A stretch of DNA of 64,000 bases, taken from positions 1 through 64,000 of the forward strand of contig NW_026014843.1 of assembly GCF_020379485.1 (NCBI RefSeq), given 5' to 3'. Made by a program: the position numbers and the translations under genes. The stretch is from Brassica napus. Its lineage: Eukaryota; Streptophyta; Magnoliopsida; Brassicales; Brassicaceae. The notes below the pieces were generated by a model. The model saw nothing but the letters and a program-made list of their open reading frames with translations. It was not told the DNA's origin and did not search any database. This document shows positions 33,392 to 45,119 of the stretch, in pieces (position 1 is the stretch's first letter; every line of letters begins with the position of its first letter).

Positions 33392-35395
33392 TTACACAAG
33401 TGTTGCCTTGGCGAGCTGAACCGCTTTCTCTCGCCCGTAAAACTTCTCAACAATCGCAAGTGAAAACTCCATTGCAGTCCCTGGAGCTCTGCTCGTTATC
33501 ACATTTCCATCCACAACAACTCTGTGCTCAACGTGGCTCTGGTCCGAAAGTTTGTTGCTCACACATGGGTGTGTAGTTGCCTTCTTACCCTATACAAAAC
33601 ATATCTCATATTATAACTCAGTTTAAGATATAACAAGAATATTGATACTTAACGTTTTCACAATACAAATAATGCACCTTGAGTAAACCATGAGGCTCAA
33701 AGACGTAAACAGGCGATGCGCATATTCCTCCATAAGGTTTGTTTGCTTCAGCTTGTTTCTTTAACATATTCACCAATTTCTCGCAACTTGCCAATCTTGG
33801 TGCACCGTTAAGACCTCCCTGAATGTGTTACATCAAAGAGATTAGATTTTTTTTTCGCTTTTGTTATTTTTTACAATGAATCTCTTTGAAAATAAGCACT
33901 CACAGGCAACACAATCAGATCAAACGACTTCTCTGCAACTTCATCAAGAAGCACATCTGCTACTAACTTAGCTTTGCGAGATCCTACAACTTCCAAACTG
34001 TTACCAACTGCAGCTATCACGACGTTTGCTTTTGCTCTCCTGAGGATATCTACAAGCGCTATAGCTTCAATTTCCTCTGAGTCCTCTGCAATGGGAACGA
34101 GAATCTGAAACATGGAAACATTATCTTTAGATTCTTTACAACACACTATGCTCCTAGGAATCCATATAACCATCAAACAGAGACTTGTCTTGGAGTATGT
34201 TAAAGGACCAAGTGGAGAGGCCGCATATGAACATATGTACCTGTGGAGTATCTTGGAATGACCAGTTCGTTTGGTTAAGCTCGGTAAAGGTAAACTCCTC
34301 ACCAGGATTAGGACGAACCAGCTGGTTTCAATAACAGAACAAGTAAGTCCAAGAGGAGACGACAAAGCAAGTTTGAACACCATAGCTTAACTACTATGCT
34401 GCTTCTAATAGAAATCATTAAGACAAAAACATACCAAGCCACTAGAGACTTCATCAGCTTTGTCTTTACCAAACAACTGCTCAATAAGAGTGATGGAGAA
34501 TTCAATGGTGGTTCCTGGTCCTCGACTTGTCACAATCCTTCCATCTATCTCAACTCTTGATTCACTTGCAGTTGCACAAGTAGCTGCAAGTTTCTCCATG
34601 AAAACCGGGTAACCCGTTGCCTGCATGCAAGAAAACCCCAAATTAATCCAACAAGAACTGAAAACTAGAAGTAACATTGCTTAGTACTGATCGCTTATGA
34701 CTTACTGTTTTGCCCTCGAGAAGACCCCAAGTACCAAGAGCCAAAGCAGGAGCACAACAGATAGCTGCGTTAAGTCTTCCATCTGTGTCTTGTTTCTTCA
34801 CCATGTTCTCTAATGGTTTGCAGTTTTTAAGAGTCTCGCCTCCGGGAAGCCCTCCCTTTTTACCAATCATATAATCAATACTAATATCAGCAAAACAACT
34901 CTGAAGTATTTAAAAAAAAACATTAAAAACAGTTATTCTATGAACTAGTTTTTTTTTTGGGTAAGATTCTGTGAACTAGTGTTATACATGCATAAAAGAA
35001 ATTAAGCTTTGTACAACCAACTTTATTTGCAGGGAGTATTGAACATCGCTAGTGATAATTGATATTATAGAAGCAAACTTACGGGGAGAACAATAAGGTC
35101 GAAAATAGAGTCGGTGATATCGGAGAGGAGAGTATCAGCGACCATCTTGATGTTATGACAAGCATCAACGCCAACTTTATCCTCGACCGACGCCACCGTC
35201 ACGTCAGCACCACCTCTCCGCAAGACGGTGATCATCGCCACTGCTTCAAGTGGCTCGGTACCGTGAGCAATAGGGATCATAACCTACAAAAAAAACCTCG
35301 GATCATCAAGATAAACTCCAAATAATAATTAAAAAGATCCGTTACGTACGAGGAGGGAAAGAACGATGACGTACCGTCTTAGTAGATGAAGCCAT
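33392..35395 (-). CDS. DJ1A: DJ-1 homologue A (tandem DJ-1/PfpI domains)
   Basis: Eight exons: 35395-35375, 35283-35083, 34855-34706, 34620-34435, 34321-34241, 34104-33904, 33818-33678 and 33589-33392. Exon phases are all zero and the product is 392 residues, the length I recall for Arabidopsis DJ1A. Two DJ-1/PfpI domains lie in tandem. The first reads MIPIAHGTEPLEAVAMITVL, DLIVLPGGLPGGE, and the nucleophile elbow AAICCAPALALG. The second reads LVPIAEDSEEIEAIALVDIL, DLIVLPGGLNGA, and GGICASPVYVFEP. Each has the conserved Glu and Cys of the family. Plant DJ-1 proteins protect against oxidative stress, interact with superoxide dismutase and show glyoxalase activity; DJ1A is cytosolic and nuclear. 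The identical exon sizes (201, 201) show the ancient internal duplication. The 21-base first exon encodes only MASSTKT. Matches At3g14990. Intact. Confidence 0.96.
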
Positions 35396-36462
35396 AGTTT
35401 CTAAGATTCGAGAGAGAGAGAGAGAGAGACAACTGTAGAGTCACGAAGATTGTATATTGAATAATGGAGTTGGAGTTTAGTGAAGAGAAAGGAGTGTCAC
35501 TTGTGGGGTTAATATAGTGCAGAGTCTCCACTTACGACTTTATTTTCTATCTCACTTTGATCAAAAGCTAGACGTACAAGTTAGACGTGTGCGATGACGT
35601 ATGCACCGGGGAAAAAGCAGATCATGAAGACGTGGCAAGCCATGATTGGTAGAATGTGGCAATGTCTTTACTTTGAGTGTTACACGTCATCGTATTGGAT
35701 AAAACCTAAATGTCCTATTTTGCTTTCGAGTCGCGTGTGGTTGGCGAGGAAAAAAGGTGTTGGGACAAACGAGATTACGTCCCGGTTCTTGATATAGTTC
35801 ATGCACGTGTTGCTGTTTGTAGCAAGTTGACACTTGTAGCAGAGTAAACCAGATGAATGTATGCGTGAACCGGGATATTCTTTTCTAAAATAGTGTTCAA
35901 AATGGTTTGTGGTTGTGTTAACGGGTCAAAAAAGTACCAACTCCCACTCTCTAAATAGATTTCACACATTATTCGTTAACCAAAATGGATTATATATGAC
36001 CCCATGAAAATTATTGATAGGGCTAAAGATAGCGTGTGATGATTTTGTATGCATGAAGATATCATTCTTTTGGGGTTGGGATTAAATCTTTGAACTCGAA
36101 GAAGAATCGAAGATCTTGCCTCGTAGCCGGCAGAATTGTCTTCCTTTTTCACCTGGACCAGTTATATATATATGGTTTGGTCAGGATTTGAAACTCAAAA
36201 GTCATAGTATTCATTTTATTTGAATATTTTCATTAAATATATCTCAAATGGTATTTGGATGTTTAGTATATATCTTGAATTAATGGCGCCTACGAATGTC
36301 TTTTGAATAGTATTACTAGATGACAAAAGTATTTTGGATATTGATGATCTAGTATCATGTGGGATCATATCCGTCTTTTTATCTTAACTAGTCGGGATTA
36401 TGAGAATATTTTTTTGTCTTTTGGGTTAATAAAGGATAACGAATGGCATTGTCTCGACACAA
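35396..36462 (-). promoter_or_regulatory. DJ1A leader and upstream region
   Basis: A GA run at 35409-35429 lies in the leader, just upstream of the ATG. Further out, acgtg-type words (gacgtacaag, gtgcgatgacgtatgc at 35571-35605; gacgtggcaag at 35630; cacgtcatcg at 35683; cacgtgttg at 35805) cluster within 450 bp, suiting stress-responsive bZIP binding. No gene lies in this interval; a 67-residue frame at 35594-35797 has no similarity. Confidence 0.45.
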
Positions 36463-37381
36463 TACAAGACTGACAAAACACTGAAGACAAAGTCTTGCTA
36501 CTGTACTCTCAATCGCTTCCTCAGATTATCTATACATGTCCAGAATGCAATATTAAAAGAAAACCCACGACTGGTTCCAACTACTTTAACCCTGGTATGG
36601 GTTCCCGCTGCCAGCTCGTTTAGGTGGATAGTTGTTCTGGTGCTGTGCCTGCTGCGTTCCACCACTCTGCTCCTGGTCGTTGTTGTTATTACGTGAACAT
36701 CCTGCATTTGGTGGACCTTCTCCCCTGTTGTTCTGCGCTGGTGCTCTTCCCATGTTGTTCTGCGTTGGTGCTCCTCCCCTGTTGTTCTGCGCTGGTGCTT
36801 CTACATAGTTTGGTTGAGGCCTTTGTCCTCCCATGTTCGGTGGTGGTGGTGCCTCGTAATTCTGCTCCATGGGAGGTGGAGGGGGTGCAGAGTCACCCAT
36901 AGGAGGTGGACATTGGGGAGGAGAGCCTCTTGCCACGTTCGCTATTATCCTCTCATAGTTTCTGCGTCTAGCAAAGTTTGCTGTAGCCTTGTTCCTTATC
37001 CGTTCCTCTTGGACGTGGTACTTATGATCATAAGAAACAGCTTTCCCATCGATGAGAGGTTCCCCTGAACGCCAATATCAGAAAAAATATCAAGTCTCTG
37101 AATAGATCACTAGAAAGATGTAAACTCTCAACAAGTGCAAAATCTACTAAGACTATATCACTAGCAAGTCTAAGTATGCACCCAAACTTATTAACGAGTG
37201 TTAAAAAAAACTATTAATAGTCTAATAGAAGTCTGCCAATGTGTCTATCTAATACAAAGGTATGAAACAAATCAGAGTGATTAATGTGAACTAATGGAAT
37301 AACAACGCAACTCTACACACTAAGCCTTACCTCGGAAGTCTTTGTTCCTCTCATCAGAAAGAAGCACCTTTGGCAACTCTG
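36463..37381 (-). pseudogene. Truncated duplicate of the 3' half of MORF8
   Basis: Corresponds to 28645-29849 of the intact gene: 3' flank, exon 4, intron 3 and exon 3. Exon 3 here is 37378-37331, 48 bp against 66 bp, an in-frame 18-bp loss that removes WVLPDS-type residues. Its splice sites are kept. Exon 4 is 37064-36586 against 638 bp, shortened mainly by loss of Pro/Gly repeat units; it reads GEPLIDGKAVSYDHKYH and ends NPYQG like the parent. Exons 1 and 2, with the presequence and most of the MORF box, are absent. It cannot be imported or fold as a MORF. It lies in direct orientation beyond DJ1A, so it arose by a local, non-tandem segmental copy at the DNA level (introns kept). Confidence 0.9.
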
Positions 37382-37771
37382 TAGAGACGTAATCTCACCT
37401 CGCGGCTTGTTCCTTGTTTCTCCTCCATCGTTGGATGACAAGAAACTATGAAAGCTGATTGGTGAAACAGAGAGAGAGAGACAGAGGGAATGCAGAATGA
37501 GAAGAAGATGGTATCTTTGATCGGTATCTTGCTACTTGTATATCGTTCACTGGTGGTGTCTTTTGTTTATATAGGTAACGTTGTGCTACTAATTGGTATT
37601 CTTCCCCTGAATCTTTTCTCTCTGATTTATATTTATAACTATTTTTTTTGCAATTTCAAGTTAACCAGTTTGTTTTTTTTTCTCACCAATCAGCCTCTTG
37701 TATCAGTGAACTCTCTTCTTATTCTTCTTAAGATAACCGTTTTCTTCCTTTCTCTTTTTTAGTTTTTTTTT

Positions 37772-37918
37772 AGTCTGTTAAGTTGCTTAATTGATTAATT
37801 GAGTTGCTTAATTTCATTTTGAGTTGCTTAATTGATTTTTTTGAATTGAGTCTTCATTTTGAGTTGCTTAATTGATTTTTTTTTTTTTAGTCTGTTGAGT
37901 TGCTTAATTGATTTTTCA
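37772..37918 (+). repeat. Degenerate repeats of gagttgcttaattgattttt
   Basis: The word gttgcttaattgatt or a close variant occurs at about 37780, 37803, 37824, 37864 and 37899, separated by T-runs and gaattgag/catttt spacers. A short slippage-type array with no known function. Confidence 0.8.
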
Positions 37919-38408
37919 CGGAAATTTCACACCCCAGTTCTGATTTTTTTTTTTGTCTCTACAGAAATATTGATGTGTATATTTATCTCTAAATGAAGAA
38001 ATTCGCAAGTCAAGCTAGTTGCTCTCTGACTTGGACGGTAACTATGACCTTATCACTCTTTTTAAAGATCACTTTATTGTGCAATTCAAATAGCCTTAGG
38101 TTTTTAAACTTAGAGCCTTGTATAGGCTTCAGTCTCCATAACCCCACTCCTGTCTCTGCCTAGTCCAACATACTGTTGCTTAGAAGCAAAACATGATTAT
38201 GCTTTCATATCTAACCTAGCATGAAGCTAGACATTTTGGTGCTTGTACAAGTTTGTGATTGATATATGCTTCAACTAGTTATGTCTTGGTATGAATACAA
38301 AGTCGATATACTCTTCCTCTCTTTTGTCATATTCGAATTTTGAGTCCAGTTCCATCTTGATTCCGTTGTTGTAGCTTGACAGTGAAAATGTCATGAACAT
38401 TTAACTGT

Positions 38409-38851
38409 TCTTCGTCTCATTTGCTTTGATCCGGGGTAGTCTTTGTCCTTTTGGGAACTCGTGATCTTAGCTTTCCGGCTGTTTTCAACAGCATCCTTGT
38501 ACTTGAGGCGCATTCACCCTGGTTTGGTGTCAGCTTACTTTTGCTTGACTGTGTGAAAATCACAAAGCAAATGAGGACTGGCCAGCAATTGACAACCTTT
38601 ATCTTCTTGCCAAACCAAACCCAACTCTCTCCTGGCATGAATGCTTTATCAGAGACAGCATGCTTCTTTACCAAAGTAAAAATCTCTGCATCAACTACTT
38701 TTTTTTGATATATTACAAAACAACCAGCATTGTTGATGTTCTTGCATTGCATTTTCAGAGAGCGAGTTTCTGCATCCAAGAATGAGTCAGTCCAAGAAAG
38801 CAGCAACGATACTGAGAGAAGAACATCAGCTCTTGTAGCTTCAACCTTCAA
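38409..38851 (-). other. Unidentified possible gene fragment
   Basis: A minus-strand frame of 144 codons (38851-38417) has balanced composition unlike its flanks. It contains EATRADVLLSVSLLLSWTDS, MPGESWVWFGKKIKVVNCWP and a basic tail KLRSRVPKRTKTTPDQSK. An alternative frame over the last 110 bases also looks coding-like (YKDAVENSRKAKITSSQKDK), which is what a frameshifted relic might give. I do not recognise the family. It may be a decayed gene, or antisense to part of one. Confidence 0.3.
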
Positions 38852-39557
38852 CCTTAGACAGTCCCAAAGTAGACAATGGAGGATGATTCACGTAACCTGA
38901 TGAAAAGCCTAGCATGAGTTCTCAATATTTTGGTATAAAAAGAAACCCAAACTATATAGGTTAAAAGATTCTGTTCAGTGACTGAGTTTACAGAGTTGTT
39001 GAAACAAAAAGGTTGGTTTCTCACTCTCACTCAGGATTTGGGTTTTGATTGTTGTAGCATGAAGACAAGGCTTTAGTTTTCCTCTTTTACGACCTTTAAC
39101 CCATTCTAATTCTTCTTTAGTTAGTGTACGTCATTTTCCTCGTCAAAAAACATGTAAGCATTTCAGATAAATTCAATGTAAATCAGCCAGAGAATTGGTG
39201 AAAAGCAGCATTATTTAATTTGATTTACTCTCCAACTCAAGGCAGCCGTATATAAAGTGTGGTCTACCCTTATCCATCTATGTCTTGAGCCACAAGGTTT
39301 CTCATCCAATTAGGGTAAATCCATAATGTCAACGCACCACATGATTGGTGTCCAGTAACTGCGCAAACACGACTCTCTAACCCTTTTGCCTCCTTTTCTG
39401 ATCAATTCCGTCATTGTTATAAACATGTTCATCGGTTAAACAAAAAATTCACATGGACCGGCCTAAACCGTGTTCCAAGGCACTCTATGTGTTCCAAAAC
39501 ATGTTCCTCGGTTAAACAAAAAAAGCACTTCTACATACATTCTCGGATTTCATATTT

Positions 39558-39860
39558 CTAAGGATATGTGGTGTTTGGTGGAAGACAATGCATCCTGTGG
39601 ACACTAACGAACTCTCCATGGTCTTTCTGTTTTTGCTTGGTACTTTTTATGCTTAAGATCTTTGACTCTTCAAGTGGAAACAGTTGGTGCACTACGGCTC
39701 TGTTCCAATCTCCTCCGCTTGGCTGCAATAGATCAGTAACCATTAAAGAACTGCCGGATTTGGATGCTGGTCCCATAGGGTTGTTCTTGAGAGGTAGCAC
39801 TCAGTCACGGTTCGGCATAGGGTTGTTCTTGAGAGGTAGCACTCAGTCACGGTTCGGACC
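39558..39860 (-). mobile_element. LINE fragment (RT-associated zinc region)
   Basis: The minus frame includes VTDLLQPSGGDWNRAVVHQL then FPLEESKILSI. This is the segment found downstream of the reverse transcriptase in plant LINEs (V-x-DL-x-x-P-x-x-x-WN...I-L-x-I), seen again as VADLILPHSKEWNLQMIR in the LINE at 49969-51709. It is isolated, with no other LINE domains nearby. Confidence 0.6.
39774..39857 (+). repeat. Two perfect tandem 42-bp repeats
   Basis: Copies 39774-39815 and 39816-39857, each beginning catagggttgttcttgagag and ending cacggttcgg. Identity is complete, so the duplication is recent; 42 bp keeps the frame open. Confidence 0.95.
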
Positions 39861-40427
39861 ACGTTTTAAAAGATTGACCATCGCCAACAGTCCAACCACA
39901 GTTTTTCAACAACAGTCCAACCACAGTCAATATATAATTATTTTCTCTGAATTGATCGGGGTATTACAGAATCGTATGAGTTTGGTTTTCTCTGTAATTT
40001 CTCTCAAATAAACATCTTTTCACTATTCATGATAACTTTGTTTTTGTTTTGTTCGTGTTGATTACGTAGTTACTTATTGCACATTTCATTTTTTTCTAGT
40101 ATTTTTCTTTTAAAGAGAGAGAAACAAGCCAAGGTTCATCCAAAGCAATGGACCTAATTAGGCCAAAATTTGTTGTAGCTCATAAAATTTGTTAGCGTTT
40201 CATCATCTAAATATCCAGAAACAGAAACTGAAAGCAAAATTATTCCTGTCAGTGAGAAGGAATCTAAGTACAGCCTGAGAGAGATGAGATTACGAAAATT
40301 TGACAAAATAACAAGCACAAGAGAAAAGCTTGCTGAGTGGATTGCAAATTATACAAAAACATTAGACTGCAACTAAACAAACAAAAATAAGTGATTAAAT
40401 GAATAGATAGTTTTTAACTGAGGAATT

Positions 40428-41574
40428 TCAGGCACAGATAGACTCAGCATACAAGACCTTAATGCCATATGAGTGTGAGTGAGGATCAAGTTTGAAGACA
40501 GAACCGGACCACTCAATCTTCCCCCAAAGCTCGTGTTCGTCCCGTACCTCCAGGGATATCTCGGCAGACCAGAGCTCCAAACTCTCAGAGCCTAGAGACC
40601 TGGAGTTCCAGAAGACGACAATGTTCTTCTTCTTCACACACTTTCTGCAGAGTTTGCTGATATCATATTCGGACAGCTCTTCCAAACCCTTCACTTCCTT
40701 CCAATCCAACTCATACGGAGAAGAACACCACAGTATTTTCCCGCGGGTGCCACGACAGAACAACAATCCCCCAATCAAACACCAATCGCTTCTGTACCCT
40801 GGCTTAGAATCTGCTATTCCGTTCGATATACTTTTATTACTTGGTGAGAAGGAGAAGCTTTGACCATCCTCATCCACCGCGTAAACCTCATTCTTTTGTA
40901 TCATCAACACGCTTTGTCGGATACTGAGGGGCAATAGTTACAGACAAGAACTCCCAGGTTTCGGTCTCTAGATCGAACACTTCTGCCCAGTTTGAGGAAT
41001 CAGCGTCATCCCCGCACCCTCCAAGCACGTATATCTTCCGGTTTATACTGTGTGCCGATGCTGAAGCACGAGCCATCTTCATCAGCGTAACCGAGTGCCA
41101 AGTGTGATTGGAACAATCCAAGAAGGAGACATCCGAGGTGGGTTTGCCGTTTACTAGCCCACCAATATTAAACACCCCAAAACTCATCAACACGAAAGAG
41201 GATGATGATTCCGGAGGAGCCTTGCAGGATTTTAGATGGATCGGTCTCAGACGACGGTGCACGGGGTTGAGGATAAACCACCGCGGGGTCGGTTCTGGTA
41301 AGACGTGCAACCATACGTAGAGATTTGGCTCGAGACAACCCATCTGGAATCTCAATAGCTGGAAATCAGGGGAAACTATGAGAGATCGGTGTGCCTTGGA
41401 GGCCATAGCCAAAGCCGCGAGGTCTACTCTCGATACCTGAGCCAGGCACTTCATAGCCACTTCTTCCGGTAACGACCATAACCCACACATCTTCGTCTTC
41501 TTATTCTTCTTCTTCGTTTTACAGTGCGATGGCGTTGCTCTCAATTGACAAACCGCCGGAGATCTGCTTTTCAT
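40428..41574 (-). pseudogene. F-box/kelch protein gene with a frameshift
   Basis: Intronless. From 41574 the frame reads an F-box at about residues 34-75 (LWSLPEEVAMKCLAQVSRVD, then LAALAMASKAHRSLI), followed by a kelch-like region with ASAHSINRKIYVLGGCGDD and FDLETETWEFLSV. It then runs out at a stop at 40888. The continuation lies one frame over (40934-40428): SIRQSVLMIQKNEVYAVDED, then WCLIGGLLFCRGTRG and GKIEWSGSVFKLD, ending at 40428. These are the second half of a typical Brassicaceae F-box/kelch protein, so a single indel near 40925-40940 splits the gene. Intact members act as substrate adaptors in SCF ubiquitin ligases. I recall no F-box gene at the matching Arabidopsis position, so it is probably a transposed copy. 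The frameshift could also be a sequencing error. Confidence 0.8.
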
Positions 41575-41639
41575 TGATTACCGGAGGGATCAATTTTTTT
41601 TTGTTGTTGGTGAGATTGTTTTTTTTCCTTACAATGCGT

Positions 41640-43390
41640 TCAAGCAAGTTTAACTCATTAGTTTGGTCTTGACATGCCTGACGACTATATATAAAAAGGA
41701 TAATACTATCTACACACGTTGTAAGGAAATAGCAAAAAGGAAATAATCCTTTTTAAACACAAATTATATAATAAAAATCTATATACACTTTTTAGGGAAA
41801 ACAAAACTAAAAGGAAATAATGATTTCTTAAAGCACAAACTAGTATATAATACCAGAAAATAAATCGAGTAAAGTTTTTTTTCAACGAAATTTAAACTTT
41901 ATTAATCTTGAAAATGTTGATATGGTACATATATGGATTAACCAAAGAACTACAATGTCAATATACGGAATTTCCCAAAAACATATCATTACATAAGCAA
42001 ATATGTGGCCTAGCCGATAGAATAAGAGAAGTGAATTTGATGATGCTTCCCGAAGTAAAGAGTTATCCGCTAACAGAGTTTTCACTATGTTATTTTCCTA
42101 CTTCATGGACGAACTTATTTTGATACGAATTATGTGTGTTTAGCTAGCAACTTTTGGCCAAAACTCTTTATTACACACAGCATAATGAAACCAATACTTC
42201 CGTTAAATGAAATTCCGTTTCTACAAATGGATACCAATGCTTACGTATCCAACACCTTCTAAGAGGGTTTAGCTTTATCCTTCTGGTTTGTTTCCATTTA
42301 TGTATTGGTTGACTTGTTCACCAATTCTCCAAATACGTATTATGACATTCATAATCCAAGCTTCCATGTCTCTCTGTATGTTGGCTGTATCAGTCTGAGA
42401 GAGTCTGAGAGACGCATGTATGGTAAATGACGCCGTTATCTGGTCGTATACGATCATGATCATGGATACTCAGATCATGATTTGCTTCTACTCTAAAAAT
42501 ATCGAAGCCACTCTTCGACTCTTCAGTTGTCACGTCAATATAATCCATTTCCAAGAATGGGGAACATCCACTGTTATAGACCTCAGAGAAACTCTCATCC
42601 GGTGACTCACTGCAAACATTATTGTGAGATTCACCCCATTGTAGAACGATACGGCGCGACCAAGAGATGATTGATCAAGACGTCTTTCCCATGTCTCTCC
42701 TATAAGCGACCCATACTTAAAACTCATCCGGCCATGGCGGTTTAAAGTAACAATGTACCAACTGAAACCAATGATACTCAATGGATAAATCCAGAGTAAT
42801 AAGAACACTGCACCCAGAAGGTTAACAGAACAACACCGACACAATAACACTGAAAGACAAGAGAAAGTCTAGAAGAATACTCGTTATTTACTTCATCATA
42901 CATACATCGTTATATATACACAAGTCTCTATCGAGATCTACGCATATCTTCTCATATCTTCTCATACTTATCTCTAACTCTCACCAACAATATTCTCTCC
43001 AATATTCTCTCTACCGAACATCTCGGTTCTAGACTCCTAAAACCTTAACAAACACCATGAATTATGATTATCAAATGCCGGACAAGAACACTCCCTAAGG
43101 GAGGCGAAAACCACGCCAATTTTTGACATGGACCATCGCCGATGACCATAGGAGAAATAGCAATGTGAGTGTCGCCACTTGAGACACTAACCAATCAGAC
43201 TCACCATGAACCGGAACTAACGAAATGAGAATTTGGTGTGGAGTAGAGAATTCCAATCTGGACAACACCAATAGACACAAAACCATCAAGATGTGGGTGT
43301 GGAAACACATAAATAGGAAAACGAGAAATCTGGCGGCCTAAGCCGCCGGAAAAGCAAGAAAAACGGTTGAGTTAGGTTGGTGCCCGTTCG
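41640..43390. other. Repeat-like region of unknown type
   Basis: A minus-strand frame at 42850-42530 has a hydrophobic stretch (LLGAVFLLLWIYPLSIIGFS) and then a soluble part, and related frames with stops continue to about 42240, suggesting a decayed coding sequence I cannot identify. On the minus strand 43060-42860 resembles an LTR transcript start region (a TATATATAA-containing stretch and GAGAATATT repeats), but I could not find a partner LTR or a primer-binding site. Confidence 0.3.
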
Positions 43391-43394
43391 TCTT

Positions 43395-44510
43395 GTTTGT
43401 GGTTTTTGATTTAGTTTTTGGTTTTTGTTTTTGTAGAAACCATTTTTCATCCAATCAAGTTTTTGGTTTTTGTTTTTGTTTTTGTAAAAACCATTTGAGT
43501 TACCAATCAACATTTTCAATAAATAGATTCCCCAAAATTTAGGGAAACTAGTTTTTGAAAATTTTAACCAATTTATAAAGAAAAACCAAAAACCAACTTT
43601 TGTGAGCTTTTATGAAGAAAAACGAATTTTGATTTTTTTTTGTAGAAACTACTACATTTTAATTCATTAATAATTAATATTTTCATAGCAGTAAAATTAT
43701 CATAAAATATTTTGTACATAAGATATCATTTAAACAATAATGTGAAATATTTCAACTTGTGTTTCATATCTGTAAATAAATTTATATATTTTATAAATAA
43801 TATATTTAATTTTAAAACTTAGTTATTAGTTTCTATAAATAAAAAAATTGAATTATTTTAATAATTATAAGTCACATTAAAAATAAAAACAATTATAAAA
43901 AACATAATATGTTTTATTAATAAAGTATATTGTATAATCCTGAAATATAAAAATTGCCATTCAACTTTAAGAAAATATAAAATATAATTTATATAAGAAA
44001 ATTTATAATTAGTTTCAAAATTATATGTATTTAATTTTTGTATAATTTATAATATTTATATAAGAAAAAACTACTGCTTTTGAAGTTTTAAAAATTAAAA
44101 TAATTTATATAAGAAAAATTTCTAAGTAGTTTCGAAATTTAATATTTTTTTTATTTTTGCATAATTTATATATATTTTATGGTTTATATTAACTATAATG
44201 TATTTTTCATAAAATATAATATTAAAATATGTTATTGTATTTAATTTTAAAATAATAATCACAGTATTTTGATAAAATTTAATTGCAAAATCTAAATATT
44301 TATTGCTATTTTGTTGTATTATTTTAAAGTAATGCATTAATTAATTTTTGAAAAAAAATTACAACAAAACCAAAAACCAAAATCAAAATCTAAAAGCCAA
44401 AAACAAAACTAAAAGCTGAAAACCAAAAACCAAAATCTAGAAACCAAAAACTAAAATCTAAAAACCAAAAACTAAAACTAAAAACTCCTGAAACAATCAT
44501 CACCTGAATC
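43395..44510. mobile_element. 1.1-kb AT-rich non-autonomous element, copy 2
   Basis: Collinear with 12280-13400. Left end ttgtttgtggtttttgattt, shared interior words (catttttcatccaatcaagt, aatttagggaaactagtttt), and right end aaactaaaactaaaaactcc then gaaacaatcatcacctg. The reverse complement of that right end, caggtgatgattgtttc, has the CAGGT start typical of hAT elements. Internal indels distinguish the copies, so both are old. Non-coding. Confidence 0.7.
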
Positions 44511-45119
44511 ACACTTAGAGAGAAATATTTGTTAATCAGTTTATTATCATTATTATTCATCTAGATGCCATGTGCTCGAGGAGTGGATTGAGTGAGTGTT
44601 TATTAGTTTTTGTTAATCAGTTTTTCGTTAGTAAAAGTTTTTATTCGAATTTTCAAAAGTATATATTTGACTATTTCCTTAAATAAAATTCTGGTTATAT
44701 AATACATAAATTGTTAATTTTTTGTTATTTTTCATTAGTCAAATTTTATTTGGTTTTCTCCTTCATATATAAAGATTAAAAAGTTCATGGAATTAGAGGA
44801 ATTATTCTATCAAATAGATTTGGATTTCTTTGAAAGCTAAAACATAAGAATTAGACTAATGTATTAAAATTCTCATCAAATACTTTGGTATACATTAAAA
44901 TCTATTACTTATGTTTACAATTGAATTATATCAAAATCAATTAATTCTTCAATTAATGGAATATCATAAAAATAATTATGTTAATGATAAAAATAAACTA
45001 AATAAAAAGAATACAAACTTCATTTTAGACTATCAAAAACAATAATTCGAATCTTTAATTCACCTTTCTCATGACTCTTTGCCATTTCTCTTCTTCTTTA
45101 TACTTTTTTTTGTTGGTTT

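Noticed and set aside
42860..43070. Possible solo LTR with TATATATAA box
   Set aside because: No second LTR, primer-binding site, polypurine tract or TG...CA boundary could be located.
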